From positions 186,001 through 250,000 of the forward strand of contig NZ_CP046620.1 of NCBI RefSeq assembly GCF_009931615.1: a stretch of 64,000 nucleotides of DNA. The letters are read 5' to 3'. Positions 1 through 9,248 of this stretch are shown piece by piece; the first letter of the stretch is position 1; every line of letters starts with the position of its first letter. A program made the position numbers and the translations under genes. The notes beneath the pieces were generated by a model, which saw only the letters and a program-made list of their open reading frames with translations, was not told the origin of the DNA and did not search any database. This stretch comes from Algicella marina (GTDB taxonomy: Bacteria > Pseudomonadota > Alphaproteobacteria > Rhodobacterales > Rhodobacteraceae).

Positions 1-3000
1 GCTGCATTCACGGGTGCATGGCGTTGCGCCGGTTACGACACTGATGACGGCCGCGCCCATGGCGTCGCAGCCGGGCGCGCCGTCGGCAAGCGGCTTTGCC
101 GCGACGTCGGCCCAGCCGGTGCCCCAGGGCGGCGGTTTCCCCGCCGCAGGCGCTTCTCCGACGATCAGCCCCAGTTTTGATTGCAACCTCGCCGCCACGC
201 CGGCGGAAACCGCAATCTGCGGCAGTGCCCGGCTGGCGGATCTGGACAACCAGATCAATCGCGCCTTCCAGATGTCGGTGGCCCAACTGGGGCCAGACGC
301 TGCGCGCGAGGCGCAAATGCGCTGGCTGGCGGGAAGAAACCTGTGCACCGGCAACGTCAATTGTCTTGAAAATTCCATGGTGGACCGGATCACGGAACTG
401 ACGGGGCTGCCGCCGGTGGCGACGGCGATGACTGCCGGCACGGCGGGCGTGTCCGGTGGAATGAACCTCGCCAGCCTGATCGGTACATCGCAGTCCGACG
501 GTGCCGCCGTGCCTGCCGGTGAGCGGGTGCATATCATCGCCAACCGGTTTGCCGATGTGCCCCCGGGTTTCGAGGACCGGCTGATGATGCTGAACATCAA
601 GGCCAACCCCGAGGTGCTGTCCAACCTGAGCACGGTGCAATCCCTGTACCTCGCCGCGCAGGTGAAGGCGACGGGGCAGGGCGCACATGTGGTGAACAAC
701 AGTTTCCGCCAGCATAACCAGCTTGAGCAGGAGGAAATCCTTCAGGCCTATCGGCAGCGGCTGATCGCCGACGCGCATGCGACGCCGGAAATCACTGAGG
801 CGGCGCCGGTTTCGCTGGCTGTCTACCAGCCGGTGCAGGCGGGTACGTTCGAGGAGGGGCGCGGGCTGGCGCTCGGCGACATGGGGAGGACGGCAACGGC
901 CGCCGGCACCACAAACAGCAGCGGACTGGCGCGGCTGACCGTGCGATACGACCTGCCGGTCGCCAACTACATTCCGGCGACGCGTGACGAAGCCAAGGCG
1001 CTGCTCGACAGGTTTGCGGCGGCGCAGGCGGCGCAGGAACGGCCGGTGCGCGTGATCTGGGGACGGGTGACGAAGCTGGGAAGCGACGAGACGCTGGCGG
1101 ATTTCGCCACGCAGAGCAACGCCAACCGTGGCTTGCCGACGACGTTCATTCCCGAGAAGGTCACGCTGCATTTTCTGCCGCGCGGTGACCAGCAGTATTA
1201 TCACCATCGGCCAGTGACGGCAGCGGACGAGGCGTTCTACACCTGGACGCTGGATAGCGGTGGCGACGACGCGCCCTCGGGCGAGCGCGACGCGTTGCAG
1301 GTGGCGCAGGAACTGGGACTGCCGATCGAGGGTGGGCACGTGGCCGTTGCCCGCGACGTCAACCGAGTGGCCGATGGTGAGCGCTGGACGACTTTCAACG
1401 CGCTGGCCTACATCGGTGACGAGCCGGATGCGGTGCGCGAAGGCCACAAGTTCGCCGGGGCGGCGCTGCTGTTGTTGCCGGCAGCCGAGCGGCGGGCCTT
1501 TTTCGGCGAGCGCCCGGTCGATCACTACAACAACCAGGGTGTGCAGTTGATGATGGCCAACAACGGCCAGAACCTTGCGGACCAGTTCTTCCCCGATGAA
1601 TTTGCCCGCGAAGATGCGAAAGCGGCTTTCTTCGGCCAGCATTATGATCGCATTCTTGCACGCACGCCGCGGTTTCCGTTGCCGGTGCGGCACACCATAT
1701 CGGTTCACCTTGGTGAGTACGATTTCGAGGGCGAGTTCTTCCCGCTGCGCTATGACTACAATTTCGTACAGGGGCAGGATGCCGCGCGGGTCGTAAGCCT
1801 GCCCGGGCGGACCCATTCCAACCGTTTCGTGCCCGGTCTGGTTTCGGTGGAGCGGATGAAGAATTTGCCGCAGCAGTTGCCGGTGGCGCGGGCGCAGGCG
1901 CGGACACTTCGCGATGCCCTGCCCGACGGCAGGCTGACGCTGGCCTGGTGGGCGACGTTGAACTGGCAGGAGGATGCCAGCGATATCGAGGCGCTGTTCG
2001 GCGGCAGTTCCGGCGGGCGCACGGTGTTGCGGCCCGGCCGGGCAACGCTGGAGCGGATCGGGTTGTTCGCGGATCCGGCACTGACGCAGGAACTGGTGAC
2101 GATTGCGCCGGCGGACGTGCTGGTGCCGCTGCCGGAGGTCAAGCCGGTGGGCACGGAAGCCTCTGTCTTCGCACAGGATCTGCCTTCGGATGCCGTCATG
2201 AAGCTGGCGGCGATTGAACCGGCGAAGGGGGTGCAGATTCTGGGCACGATTGCCGGCACCATGGGTGGGGCGGACCGCATCTACGAGATGATCGGCAAAT
2301 CCCAGCAGGCCGTGCAGCAGGCCAACGAGTTCGACGCGCCAGTGGCGTTGGCGGCCGTGGTGGAGGAGATGAAATCCTTCGACGGCAAGCCTGTATGGCT
2401 GGCCGGAACCGCGCGGTTGGGCAAGTATGACCTTGGCACCGAGACCTTTGACTTTACCGAGGGCTATCAGAACGTGCGCATCCAGGAAGGGACAGGGCGC
2501 ACCCGGGTTAACATCGAGTGGGTCGGTGAGCCGATCTTCGAGTCCCTGCCGCTGGCCAAGGTGCAGGCGCGGCCCATCGTGGAAAACGATCAGCGTCAGA
2601 TCGAGTTCATGGCGCTGGTCGAGCCGCAGGCCGTGCAGAACAACACGCGATTGGGCGGTGAGGACAACCCGCAGTTTAACCTGGTGGTTCGGCCGAAGGA
2701 AGTGATCTACTTCCAGCGCCCGCGCGAGCGCGACGCCGAGCCGGTGTTGCTGGCGTCCGTCGAATTCGGTGCGGCGAATGCGGAGCAGGACGAGCGGCTG
2801 AATCGTGAGTATCCGGCCGAACTGTTCACCGATTTGTCAGACACGCGGCTGGACGTGACACCGCATATCCTCGACCTGATGACGATCCGCGCCGCGGGGC
2901 GCCTGCCCGACGCGGCGGCCCTCGACATGATGATGCAGCAGGCCTGGGTTTACGAACAGCGTGCCATCAGCCAGCCGGGGCCGGGCTTCTTCGATGATAT

Positions 3001-4369
3001 CGCGGAGCGGCCGACGGGGGGTACGGCGCTGGCGCTGCGGGAATCCTTCGGGAGTTACATGCAGGCAAAGGCGGCAGCGCTGGGTGACAAGTTCACACTG
3101 AGCATGGTGCGCCGAGCAGAAGACCCGCAAGCGTGCCAGACGGCGCAGGAAATCGGTTCCTACTACCGGCAGGATGCCCCTGTCTTCAAGGCACTGGGCA
3201 GCGCGGAGCAGGACATGCGCGACTTGCAGGAGGCGATGGCGCAGCAGGGACGCGACGCGGGTGCGTTCGCGGTCAACCGGCGTTACGGCCTGTTCCAGCA
3301 GCGGCGCGATGCGGTCAACGAGTATTGCCGTCAGTGGTTTGCCTTTGTCGTACTTGAAGGCGGGCTGCACGAAGGGCGCGCGGCTCGGGATCAGTCTGCG
3401 ACGGAAGTGGACTTCACACTGGCCGAAGTGCGTGAATTCTCGGGCCAGAATGCAGTCTCCGACCTGGTGGTCACTGGCAAGGTGGAGGAAACGCGCACGA
3501 TCGACCAGAATGGCCAATCAACCGTGCTGGCGCTGAAGGCACCCGAGCCGGAACCGGTGCCCGAACCAGAGCCTGTGGTCAATGCGGCCGTCACCGTGCC
3601 TGCAGAGGAAACGCCTGCACCTTCCGTACAGCCGACGCCGGAGCCGGAGCCGGACGTGGCGGAGACAGCCGAATGGCCCGAGCTGGCCGAATTCGCCATT
3701 CCGGTCTCGGATATCGACCTGCTCGGCCTGAAGATGGGCCAGAGCATGGCGGAAGCCGAGGACATCGTACTGGCGCTCGGGGGCGTACAGGCGGGGTATG
3801 AGACGCCCGCACCACCTGAAGCGGGACCGGGACCATTGGCGTATCAGCGTCTCTACCTGCTGCGCGACGGTGCGGAGATGATCGCGCTCGGCTCCTACGC
3901 GCCGGACGGGCCGTTGATGGGTGTGCTGCGGCGTATGGTCTTGCAGGAAGGCACTCTGCCTTTCGACAAGATTTCCGGAGCGCTGGAAGCGAAATACGGC
4001 GAACCCGACTTCAACATGCCGGAAGAAGGTATCTCCGGATGGGAGGGCAGCCGCGAGGATTGCTACATGATGCCTTATTCCGCCAGCCAACTGGATGATT
4101 TCAAGCGGATCGCGAATATCGGCGATGCGGAGTGGCAACCGGCAACGCGCGGTATGTCCGCCTGGCACCTGGGCTTGCCGCAGTATCCGGCAGACATGTT
4201 GAGCCACTTCGATGCCTGCGGCACGGTGTTGTCCTTCACGCGTGAACACCGCGAGACCTGGGGCCATTCCGGGTTCAACGTGACCTTCGTGGACCTGGAG
4301 GCCATCAGCCGCGCCAGCGAGGCAATGGCGGAGCCGGCGGATGCCGAGGACTTCGAGATCGAATTCTGA
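1..4369 (+). CDS. Large envelope-associated protein with LprI-like N-terminal domain (5' end outside window)
   Basis: The frame is open from base 2, so the true start may lie upstream; a GTG at 14 would give 1451 residues. Counting from that GTG, residues about 55-130 resemble the LprI N-terminal (DUF1311) domain, with four cysteines (57, 69, 111, 117) that could form two disulfides, pointing to an extracytoplasmic location. What follows may contain a DUF4852-like region; this is a weak recollection. A proline/glutamate-rich linker lies at about 1175-1215, before a C-terminal globular part. LprI-type domains were first described as lysozyme inhibitors, but in many large proteins the role is unknown. 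It ends three bases before the next gene region and probably heads an operon with the two small exported proteins downstream. Function not known. Confidence 0.75.
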   Translation, partial: LHSRVHGVAPVTTLMTAAPMASQPGAPSASGFAATSAQPVPQGGGFPAAGASPTISPSFDCNLAATPAETAICGSARLADLDNQINRAFQMSVAQLGPDAAREAQMRWLAGRNLCTGNVNCLENSMVDRITELTGLPPVATAMTAGTAGVSGGMNLASLIGTSQSDGAAVPAGERVHIIANRFADVPPGFEDRLMMLNIKANPEVLSNLSTVQSLYLAAQVKATGQGAHVVNNSFRQHNQLEQEEILQAYRQRLIADAHATPEITEAAPVSLAVYQPVQAGTFEEGRGLALGDMGRTATAAGTTNSSGLARLTVRYDLPVANYIPATRDEAKALLDRFAAAQAAQERPVRVIWGRVTKLGSDETLADFATQSNANRGLPTTFIPEKVTLHFLPRGDQQYYHHRPVTAADEAFYTWTLDSGGDDAPSGERDALQVAQELGLPIEGGHVAVARDVNRVADGERWTTFNALAYIGDEPDAVREGHKFAGAALLLLPAAERRAFFGERPVDHYNNQGVQLMMANNGQNLADQFFPDEFAREDAKAAFFGQHYDRILARTPRFPLPVRHTISVHLGEYDFEGEFFPLRYDYNFVQGQDAARVVSLPGRTHSNRFVPGLVSVERMKNLPQQLPVARAQARTLRDALPDGRLTLAWWATLNWQEDASDIEALFGGSSGGRTVLRPGRATLERIGLFADPALTQELVTIAPADVLVPLPEVKPVGTEASVFAQDLPSDAVMKLAAIEPAKGVQILGTIAGTMGGADRIYEMIGKSQQAVQQANEFDAPVALAAVVEEMKSFDGKPVWLAGTARLGKYDLGTETFDFTEGYQNVRIQEGTGRTRVNIEWVGEPIFESLPLAKVQARPIVENDQRQIEFMALVEPQAVQNNTRLGGEDNPQFNLVVRPKEVIYFQRPRERDAEPVLLASVEFGAANAEQDERLNREYPAELFTDLSDTRLDVTPHILDLMTIRAAGRLPDAAALDMMMQQAWVYEQRAISQPGPGFFDDIAERPTGGTALALRESFGSYMQAKAAALGDKFTLSMVRRAEDPQACQTAQEIGSYYRQDAPVFKALGSAEQDMRDLQEAMAQQGRDAGAFAVNRRYGLFQQRRDAVNEYCRQWFAFVVLEGGLHEGRAARDQSATEVDFTLAEVREFSGQNAVSDLVVTGKVEETRTIDQNGQSTVLALKAPEPEPVPEPEPVVNAAVTVPAEETPAPSVQPTPEPEPDVAETAEWPELAEFAIPVSDIDLLGLKMGQSMAEAEDIVLALGGVQAGYETPAPPEAGPGPLAYQRLYLLRDGAEMIALGSYAPDGPLMGVLRRMVLQEGTLPFDKISGALEAKYGEPDFNMPEEGISGWEGSREDCYMMPYSASQLDDFKRIANIGDAEWQPATRGMSAWHLGLPQYPADMLSHFDACGTVLSFTREHRETWGHSGFNVTFVDLEAISRASEAMAEPADAEDFEIEF

Positions 4370-4386
4370 TCATGAGAGGATATCAC

Positions 4387-4992
4387 GTGAAGACCTTGTT
4401 GCCGGCGCTCCTGCTTGGTCTGGCGTTGCCTGTAAGTGCGCAGGATATCGATCTGGAGGCGCTGACCGCCAAGATTGACGCCCGGGCGGGCGATTACACT
4501 ACGCTGGGGGAGATACTGGAAGGCACCGACGGACAGCGGGCTCTGGCGGCCTTCGACGTGATGATGGAGAGCGGTAACACGACGCTTGCCGAGATCGCCC
4601 TGACCCGGAGCCTTGCCGCGCCAGACCGTGAACTTCGGGCGCGGGCGCTGTGGGAAGCGATTTCCCGCAGGGACGGACTGGTGATTACGGTCGATACGTC
4701 CGAGATCGACGGGAACGAGACGGCGCTGGCGGTATTGGCGGAATGGGGCGGCCCAATTCAGACATGGCCGTTTTATCAGAAATTTCCGGAAACACAGTGC
4801 ATCAACCTGTACAGCAGGAATGATTGCTACGCCGGGTACAACATCACGATTTCGGGCCTGAAGCTCGATATCGGCTATGAAAAGAAAATCAAGGGCACGT
4901 TCACGTTGACGGAGGACGGCGTGCTGCGCGGCAGGATCGCGCCGCCCGCTGCCGACAACCTGACATTTCCCGCCACAATCGACTTCCGCTGA
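4387..4992 (+). CDS. Exported protein of unknown function, paralogue A
   Basis: I choose the GTG at 4387 because GAGAGGA at 4374-4380 is a good ribosome binding site six bases upstream; the ATG at 4372 lacks one. The 201-residue product starts with a classical signal peptide (KTLLPALLL, then a cleavage site after SAQ), so it should be periplasmic. The mature N-terminus (DIDLEALTAKIDARA) and the C-terminal strand (LTEDGVLRG) align with the next gene product, making the two a tandem duplicate. Two cysteines lie close together in the second half and may pair. It is in the same direction as, and 17 bases after, the large LprI-domain gene. No known domain recognised. Confidence 0.75.
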   Translation: MKTLLPALLLGLALPVSAQDIDLEALTAKIDARAGDYTTLGEILEGTDGQRALAAFDVMMESGNTTLAEIALTRSLAAPDRELRARALWEAISRRDGLVITVDTSEIDGNETALAVLAEWGGPIQTWPFYQKFPETQCINLYSRNDCYAGYNITISGLKLDIGYEKKIKGTFTLTEDGVLRGRIAPPAADNLTFPATIDFR

Positions 4993-5004
4993 AAGGTGTT
5001 TTCC

Positions 5005-5604
5005 ATGTTGCGTTATCTCGTAATTCTGTCCTGCCTTGCTTTTCCCGCGCTGGCGCAGGTTTCCCTCGACGATCTCAATGCGGAGGTCGACGCGCGGGCG
5101 AAGGAGTTGACGACGTTCGAGGATGCGCTTGCCGATACGGACGAGAAGAAGGCGCTGGCCGCGATGCAGATTTTGATCGAACGGGGTGATGCGGACCAGA
5201 AGCGCATGGCGATCCGCTCGGGCCTCTATTCCACGAAACTTGCGATGCGCTCCGAAGTGCTGCGGGCAATTTTCAACAGTGCGCCGTCGATCAATGTCTA
5301 CATGAAACCGCTGACGGAAAAGCCGACGAGCCAGTATATCGGATTCGTGAAGCGAAACTCCGGTGCCTTGCAGACCGATGGCCGAGGCTCCATCGTCATC
5401 AAGGTCGGCCCCTGGAAACCGGAAGAGCAATGCTGGCTTTACCAGAAAAACACCAATTATTGCCTTGCCACGCTGAATGCCGATGTCGTCAGCATGTCGC
5501 TGGCAACATGGGTTCAGCTGACACTGGATGAATCCGGGACATTGCGCGGCACATCGGAACTGGAAGGGACGCCCGTGGAAGTTTCGATCCCGTTGGCGCA
5601 GTAG
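5005..5604 (+). CDS. Exported protein of unknown function, paralogue B
   Basis: The ATG at 5005 is preferred over the GTG at 4996 because GAAAGG sits eight bases before it. The 199-residue product has a signal peptide (LRYLVILSCLAFPALAQ) and a mature start (VSLDDLNAEVDARAK) homologous to paralogue A just upstream. Shared points are the N-terminal helix, an alanine-rich middle, a paired-cysteine segment (CWLYQKNTNYC versus CINLYSRNDC) and a C-terminal strand with LDESGTLRG. The pair diverged well beyond recent duplication. It ends two bases from the stop of the convergent protease gene. Function unknown. Confidence 0.75.
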   Translation: MLRYLVILSCLAFPALAQVSLDDLNAEVDARAKELTTFEDALADTDEKKALAAMQILIERGDADQKRMAIRSGLYSTKLAMRSEVLRAIFNSAPSINVYMKPLTEKPTSQYIGFVKRNSGALQTDGRGSIVIKVGPWKPEEQCWLYQKNTNYCLATLNADVVSMSLATWVQLTLDESGTLRGTSELEGTPVEVSIPLAQ

Positions 5605-5606
5605 AG

Positions 5607-6731
5607 CTATTCCAGACTGACGGCGTCCAACCGAACCGGGCTGCCGCCAGCCCACGCGTCGGTGATCGTCACGATCACGCGGCGGGCATAGGTGGCGCCG
5701 CGCTGCATGTCGAGGGAGCCGTCCGGGGCCATATCCTGCGCGAGAAAACGGCGGGAACGGTCTATGCCGTCGGTGGAAGTGTCGACGCGGACGGAGATGC
5801 CCTTGGGCACGAAACTCTCGGCATTGTCGGCGTGTGAGGTCAGGCGTATTCGGGAAAGCGTCGCCGTTTCGGGGGCCTCGAAAACAAGCGTTATGCCGCC
5901 TTGACCGATGGGGGCGATGTAGGGGGCGTTGCCTGCGATCATCTCCTCTGCGCTGAATCCCGGGCTTGTGGGATGGGATGACCACGACATCAGGCGAAAC
6001 GGGCCGAGGTTGCTGACCTGGACGGCGGCGTCGCCGCACTGACCGGCGAGGACGGCGGCGCTGGCCGGGTCGCTGCAATCGTCGGCGCCCATACCTTCCA
6101 CGAAGCGGGAGAGGCGGCCCACGATCTCGTCCATGCGGATGAGATACGCCTCGGTGCGGAGGCTGGCGTCGGTGACCATGCCGATGGGCACATCACCATC
6201 GAGCACGGTACTGCCACTGGTGCCCGCCCCGTAGTCGCGTTGCTCGCCTTCTGCCGGAACGATCGTCATCGTCTCGAAATCGACTGTCTGGATACGGGAT
6301 CGGACCGCCTCGACCGAGGCCTGGTGATGGCGGACGAGGCGGACGGGCGCGCCCACGCGGGCTGCGGCGGGGATGGCGCGTGGCAGCGCAGCCCAGGCGG
6401 GACCGCAATTGCCGGTGATGGCGCCGCGTACGAGGGCCAGCGAGATGTCGAGCGCTTCGTCGGTTTCGTAGACGACCGAGGCGGAGCCGATCTCCACAGG
6501 GTCCTGCCCGGTGATCCGCAGACCGGACCGATTGCGGCCGTGGACATGTGTCGGCAGGATCAGGAAGCAATTGCCGCGGTGCTGGAAGAGAAAGCCGTGG
6601 CCGGTGCCGTCCTCGACCGAAACCACGCGCGCGAAGCCCGCGGGCGCGGTGGCGGCGATAAAGAGTAGAGTGATGATGAGTTTGCGGGTAAGGTCGGACA
6701 AAGGTTTCAAGAGTTTGAACGTAGACGCCAT
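5607..6731 (-). CDS. Secreted trypsin-like serine protease with C-terminal beta-sandwich-like domain
   Basis: The 374-residue product from the ATG at 6731 has a signal sequence (KLIITLLFIAATAPAGFA). A trypsin-fold domain follows, with a visible catalytic triad: His62 in PTHVHG, Asp95 in DISLALV and Ser172 in GTSGS. The serine motif is GTSGS rather than GDSGG, as in some divergent bacterial members, so substrate range cannot be predicted. Residues from about 230 onwards (FRLMSWSSHP to the end) look like an all-beta discoidin-like module that might bind a surface partner. It converges on the paralogue pair and diverges from the next gene, whose ATG overlaps its own ATG. An upstream start at 6761 is possible but adds no recognisable sequence. 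Confidence 0.75.
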   Translation of the reverse strand: MASTFKLLKPLSDLTRKLIITLLFIAATAPAGFARVVSVEDGTGHGFLFQHRGNCFLILPTHVHGRNRSGLRITGQDPVEIGSASVVYETDEALDISLALVRGAITGNCGPAWAALPRAIPAAARVGAPVRLVRHHQASVEAVRSRIQTVDFETMTIVPAEGEQRDYGAGTSGSTVLDGDVPIGMVTDASLRTEAYLIRMDEIVGRLSRFVEGMGADDCSDPASAAVLAGQCGDAAVQVSNLGPFRLMSWSSHPTSPGFSAEEMIAGNAPYIAPIGQGGITLVFEAPETATLSRIRLTSHADNAESFVPKGISVRVDTSTDGIDRSRRFLAQDMAPDGSLDMQRGATYARRVIVTITDAWAGGSPVRLDAVSLE

Positions 6732-7428
6732 GATTACGCGATTCCCGTTTGTACTTGCCATTGCACTCGCCGGAGCGGCTGACGCTCAGGACAGTTCCAG
6801 CCCATTCGACCTTATCGAGTTTCACGAAGAGGTCTACCCGCGTGCGAAGGTCAGCACCTCCCTGGTGCTGGGCGTTATGTTTGGATCGGATGACGACCTC
6901 AGCGAGGCGCCGCGTATCCGGGCGACCCTGCCGGATGACTGGGCCAAGCCGGGCGAGATGACCTGCATTCGGGTAACCTCCAAGGACGGTACGTATGAAT
7001 CGGCGGCTGCGTTCCGTTTGCGGGAAGAGCCGGAGGCTCCGCTGGCCAGTTTTCCGCATCCCACGGATGAAGGGCCGCTGATCGCCGAAAAGGCACTGGC
7101 GGTGAGGGCGACGCGGGGCGATTGCGCGCAGGAGGATGCGGCTTTCACTCCGGTCTACTGGAACTCGGTGGCGGACGATGCCGACACGCTAAACATATAC
7201 CTCAATACCGGCGGCGCGGAGACGGTGCTGGCACTGGGGGTAGATGCCGATGCGTTCGCGGTTTTCTGCGAGGACGTGAAGGAAGAGAACGGTCTGAAAT
7301 ACACTGCTCTATGCCGCGTGCCGATCGACAAGTTGCCTGAAGACGACACCTTCACGGTCTACCTGGATGTGACCCGCAACCGAAACATCGAGTACTACGA
7401 GTTCGAGCTCAGTGTCGCGGGACGGTAG
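6730..7428 (+). CDS. Exported protein of unknown function
   Basis: From the ATG at 6730 the product is 232 residues with a good signal peptide (ITRFPFVLAIALAGAADA), so it is probably periplasmic. The open frame reaches back to 6511, but that part is antisense to the protease gene and codes nothing recognisable. The mature protein is rich in acidic residues and has four cysteines, suggesting a secreted beta-rich fold. It overlaps the following membrane protein gene by 17 bases, so the two are likely co-translated. No family recognised; the neighbours suggest an envelope role. Confidence 0.7.
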   Translation: MITRFPFVLAIALAGAADAQDSSSPFDLIEFHEEVYPRAKVSTSLVLGVMFGSDDDLSEAPRIRATLPDDWAKPGEMTCIRVTSKDGTYESAAAFRLREEPEAPLASFPHPTDEGPLIAEKALAVRATRGDCAQEDAAFTPVYWNSVADDADTLNIYLNTGGAETVLALGVDADAFAVFCEDVKEENGLKYTALCRVPIDKLPEDDTFTVYLDVTRNRNIEYYEFELSVAGR

Positions 7429-8440
7429 GGATTGGGCGAAGGCGGCCGTCGAAACCGTAGCGCGGGCGGTCAGGCCGTTCGTGCATGTGGTGGTGGGAGT
7501 GGTGAAGCTGATCCTGCGCCCGTTCCGGCACGATGTGCATCCCGGCCTGAAGCTGCTGGCGATCATCGGATATCTCTATGTCATCCAGTTCGGATACGTG
7601 CGGATTTATCCGACGAGCACGATCGTTACAGCGGAAACGACACGGCTGGAAGCGACGATGCAGGAGAATGCGGCAGCATGGGTGCTGGGAGACGTGACGA
7701 TCTGCCGGAAGCGGCCAAGGCCGGACCGGAGCCTGCAGGGAACAGATGGCCCCTGCGCCCTCTCGACCTATGTCGTTACGCAGGTCGGAAGCGAAGTGGC
7801 GGCTGCCGGCGAGCGACCTGAAAGTTTCGTTCTCGACCCGCCGTTCGGAACAAGACTGGTGTTCGAGATCATAGGCGAAGATCTTGTGATCGCGGTCGAT
7901 GAATTGCCGGACAGTGCCGCATCCTCGACCAAGTTCAGCGAGGATATGCTCGTTGTCGTCGGCGCAGAGCGGATCGAGGATCTGGGACGGTTTCTGTTTC
8001 ACGCCCAGATCGGCATCGGGTCGCTGCCGAAGACGGAAGTCGGCGGCTATCTGGATGAAGGCAGGATCGTGTTTCGCGGGCCGACCTCGTTTTCCCTTAT
8101 CTCCAAAGGCGCGTATGTGACGCTGCGCGAGGAAGATCTGGAAACTGGTGGTTTCGTGCGGTTCACGGATCGGCTGGGCGAACGGGACACGACAATGCTG
8201 GTACAGGTCATCGGCCAGCGGGACCGGATGGAGAAGGAGTCCTTCTTTCTAGTTCAGGCCACTGACGAAGGGGCGGAGGCGACGACCTGGGCGCTGCTGG
8301 AGTACGGTGGAAGCGAGACGATCAGGCTGGCACCGGGATTGCTCGACCTGTTGAAGGAGGACCCGCTGGTGATCGTGCTGGCCGCGATCGGCAGTGCCGC
8401 CGGATTGGTGGCGCTTTTTCCCGGCAGGAATGGCGTGTAG
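7412..8440 (+). CDS. Membrane-anchored protein of unknown function
   Basis: The GTG start at 7412 lies inside the end of the preceding gene. The 342-residue product has an amphipathic N-terminus, a membrane segment at about residues 45-65 (LLAIIGYLYVIQFGYV), a long soluble extracytoplasmic domain of about 250 residues, and a C-terminal hydrophobic segment (VIVLAAIGSAAGLVALF) that may be a second anchor. Two cysteines flank a short loop near residues 95-115. It closes the envelope cluster; a 67-base gap separates it from pcaH. No known domain seen. Confidence 0.7.
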   Translation: MSRDGRDWAKAAVETVARAVRPFVHVVVGVVKLILRPFRHDVHPGLKLLAIIGYLYVIQFGYVRIYPTSTIVTAETTRLEATMQENAAAWVLGDVTICRKRPRPDRSLQGTDGPCALSTYVVTQVGSEVAAAGERPESFVLDPPFGTRLVFEIIGEDLVIAVDELPDSAASSTKFSEDMLVVVGAERIEDLGRFLFHAQIGIGSLPKTEVGGYLDEGRIVFRGPTSFSLISKGAYVTLREEDLETGGFVRFTDRLGERDTTMLVQVIGQRDRMEKESFFLVQATDEGAEATTWALLEYGGSETIRLAPGLLDLLKEDPLVIVLAAIGSAAGLVALFPGRNGV

Positions 8441-8507
8441 CGGGTTGGACCTTCCCCGGCTCTGCTGCTAGGAAAAACGCAGGGATAACAAAAATGGGAC
8501 GGTCACG

Positions 8508-9248
8508 ATGAGCAATGCTGTCAGAGAGACGGGGGCATTCTTTCCGAGGGACCGCGAATGGCATCCCAAGGCGCTGACGCCGGGTTACAAGACCAGCGTA
8601 GCGCGTTCGCCGCAGAAGGCCCCGATTTCCTTTGGCAACTCGCTGTCCGAAATCACGGGCCCGACTTTCGGGCACGGTCTCCTCGGACCGCTTGACGATG
8701 ACCTGATCCTGAATTTCGCGCGGGAGGGCGAGAGTGCCATCGGAGAGCGCATCATCGTTCACGGCCGGCTGCTGGACGAGCGGGCGAAGCCGGTGCGTGG
8801 TGCGCTGCTGGAATTCTGGCAGGCGAATGCGGGCGGGCGCTACCGGCACAAGAAAGATGCCTACCTCGCGCCGCTCGACCCCAACTTCGGCGGTTGCGGA
8901 CGGACGATTACGGATGAGGACGGCTATTATGCTTTCCGCACGATCAAGCCCGGTCCTTACCCCTGGCCCAACGGTGTCAACGACTGGCGGCCATCGCATA
9001 TCCATTTCTCGGTGTTCGGCGACGGTTTCGCACAACGGCTGATCACGCAGATGTATTTCGAGGGTGACCCCCATATCCCGCTGTGCCCCATTGTCAATAC
9101 GATCCCGGACAAGACCGCCATCGACCTGCTGACGGCGCGGCTGGACATGAATGCGACGATCCCGATGGACACGCGCGCCTACAAGTTCGACATCGTGTTG
9201 CGCGGGCGTCGGCAAACGCACTTCGAGAACCGGCCGGAGGGAATGTGA
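8508..9248 (+). CDS. pcaH: Protocatechuate 3,4-dioxygenase, beta subunit (intradiol dioxygenase)
   Basis: The 246-residue product matches the catalytic beta chain of protocatechuate 3,4-dioxygenase, the cytoplasmic non-haem Fe(III) enzyme that cleaves protocatechuate between its hydroxyls to 3-carboxymuconate. The four iron ligands are visible: Tyr112 (GGRYRHK), Tyr151 (PGPYPWP), His164 and His166 (RPSHIHFS). Length is as usual for PcaH. The start has GGGACGG five bases upstream. The stop codon shares one base with the pcaG start. The rest of the pca pathway (pcaB, pcaC, pcaD) is not in the window, so the exact substrate should be treated as likely rather than proven. Confidence 0.93.
   Translation: MSNAVRETGAFFPRDREWHPKALTPGYKTSVARSPQKAPISFGNSLSEITGPTFGHGLLGPLDDDLILNFAREGESAIGERIIVHGRLLDERAKPVRGALLEFWQANAGGRYRHKKDAYLAPLDPNFGGCGRTITDEDGYYAFRTIKPGPYPWPNGVNDWRPSHIHFSVFGDGFAQRLITQMYFEGDPHIPLCPIVNTIPDKTAIDLLTARLDMNATIPMDTRAYKFDIVLRGRRQTHFENRPEGM

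Noticed and set aside
8-1816. Long leftward open frame of 602 codons opposite the large envelope protein
   Set aside because: It is rich in Arg, His and Gln with no recognisable domain, as expected from the antisense of a GC-rich gene.
1395-2081. Leftward frame of 228 codons with many prolines and arginines
   Set aside because: Antisense composition, no start signal and no domain.
4075-6078. Leftward open frame of 667 codons across the paralogue pair
   Set aside because: Composition is typical of antisense shadow; the protease gene on this strand is in another frame.
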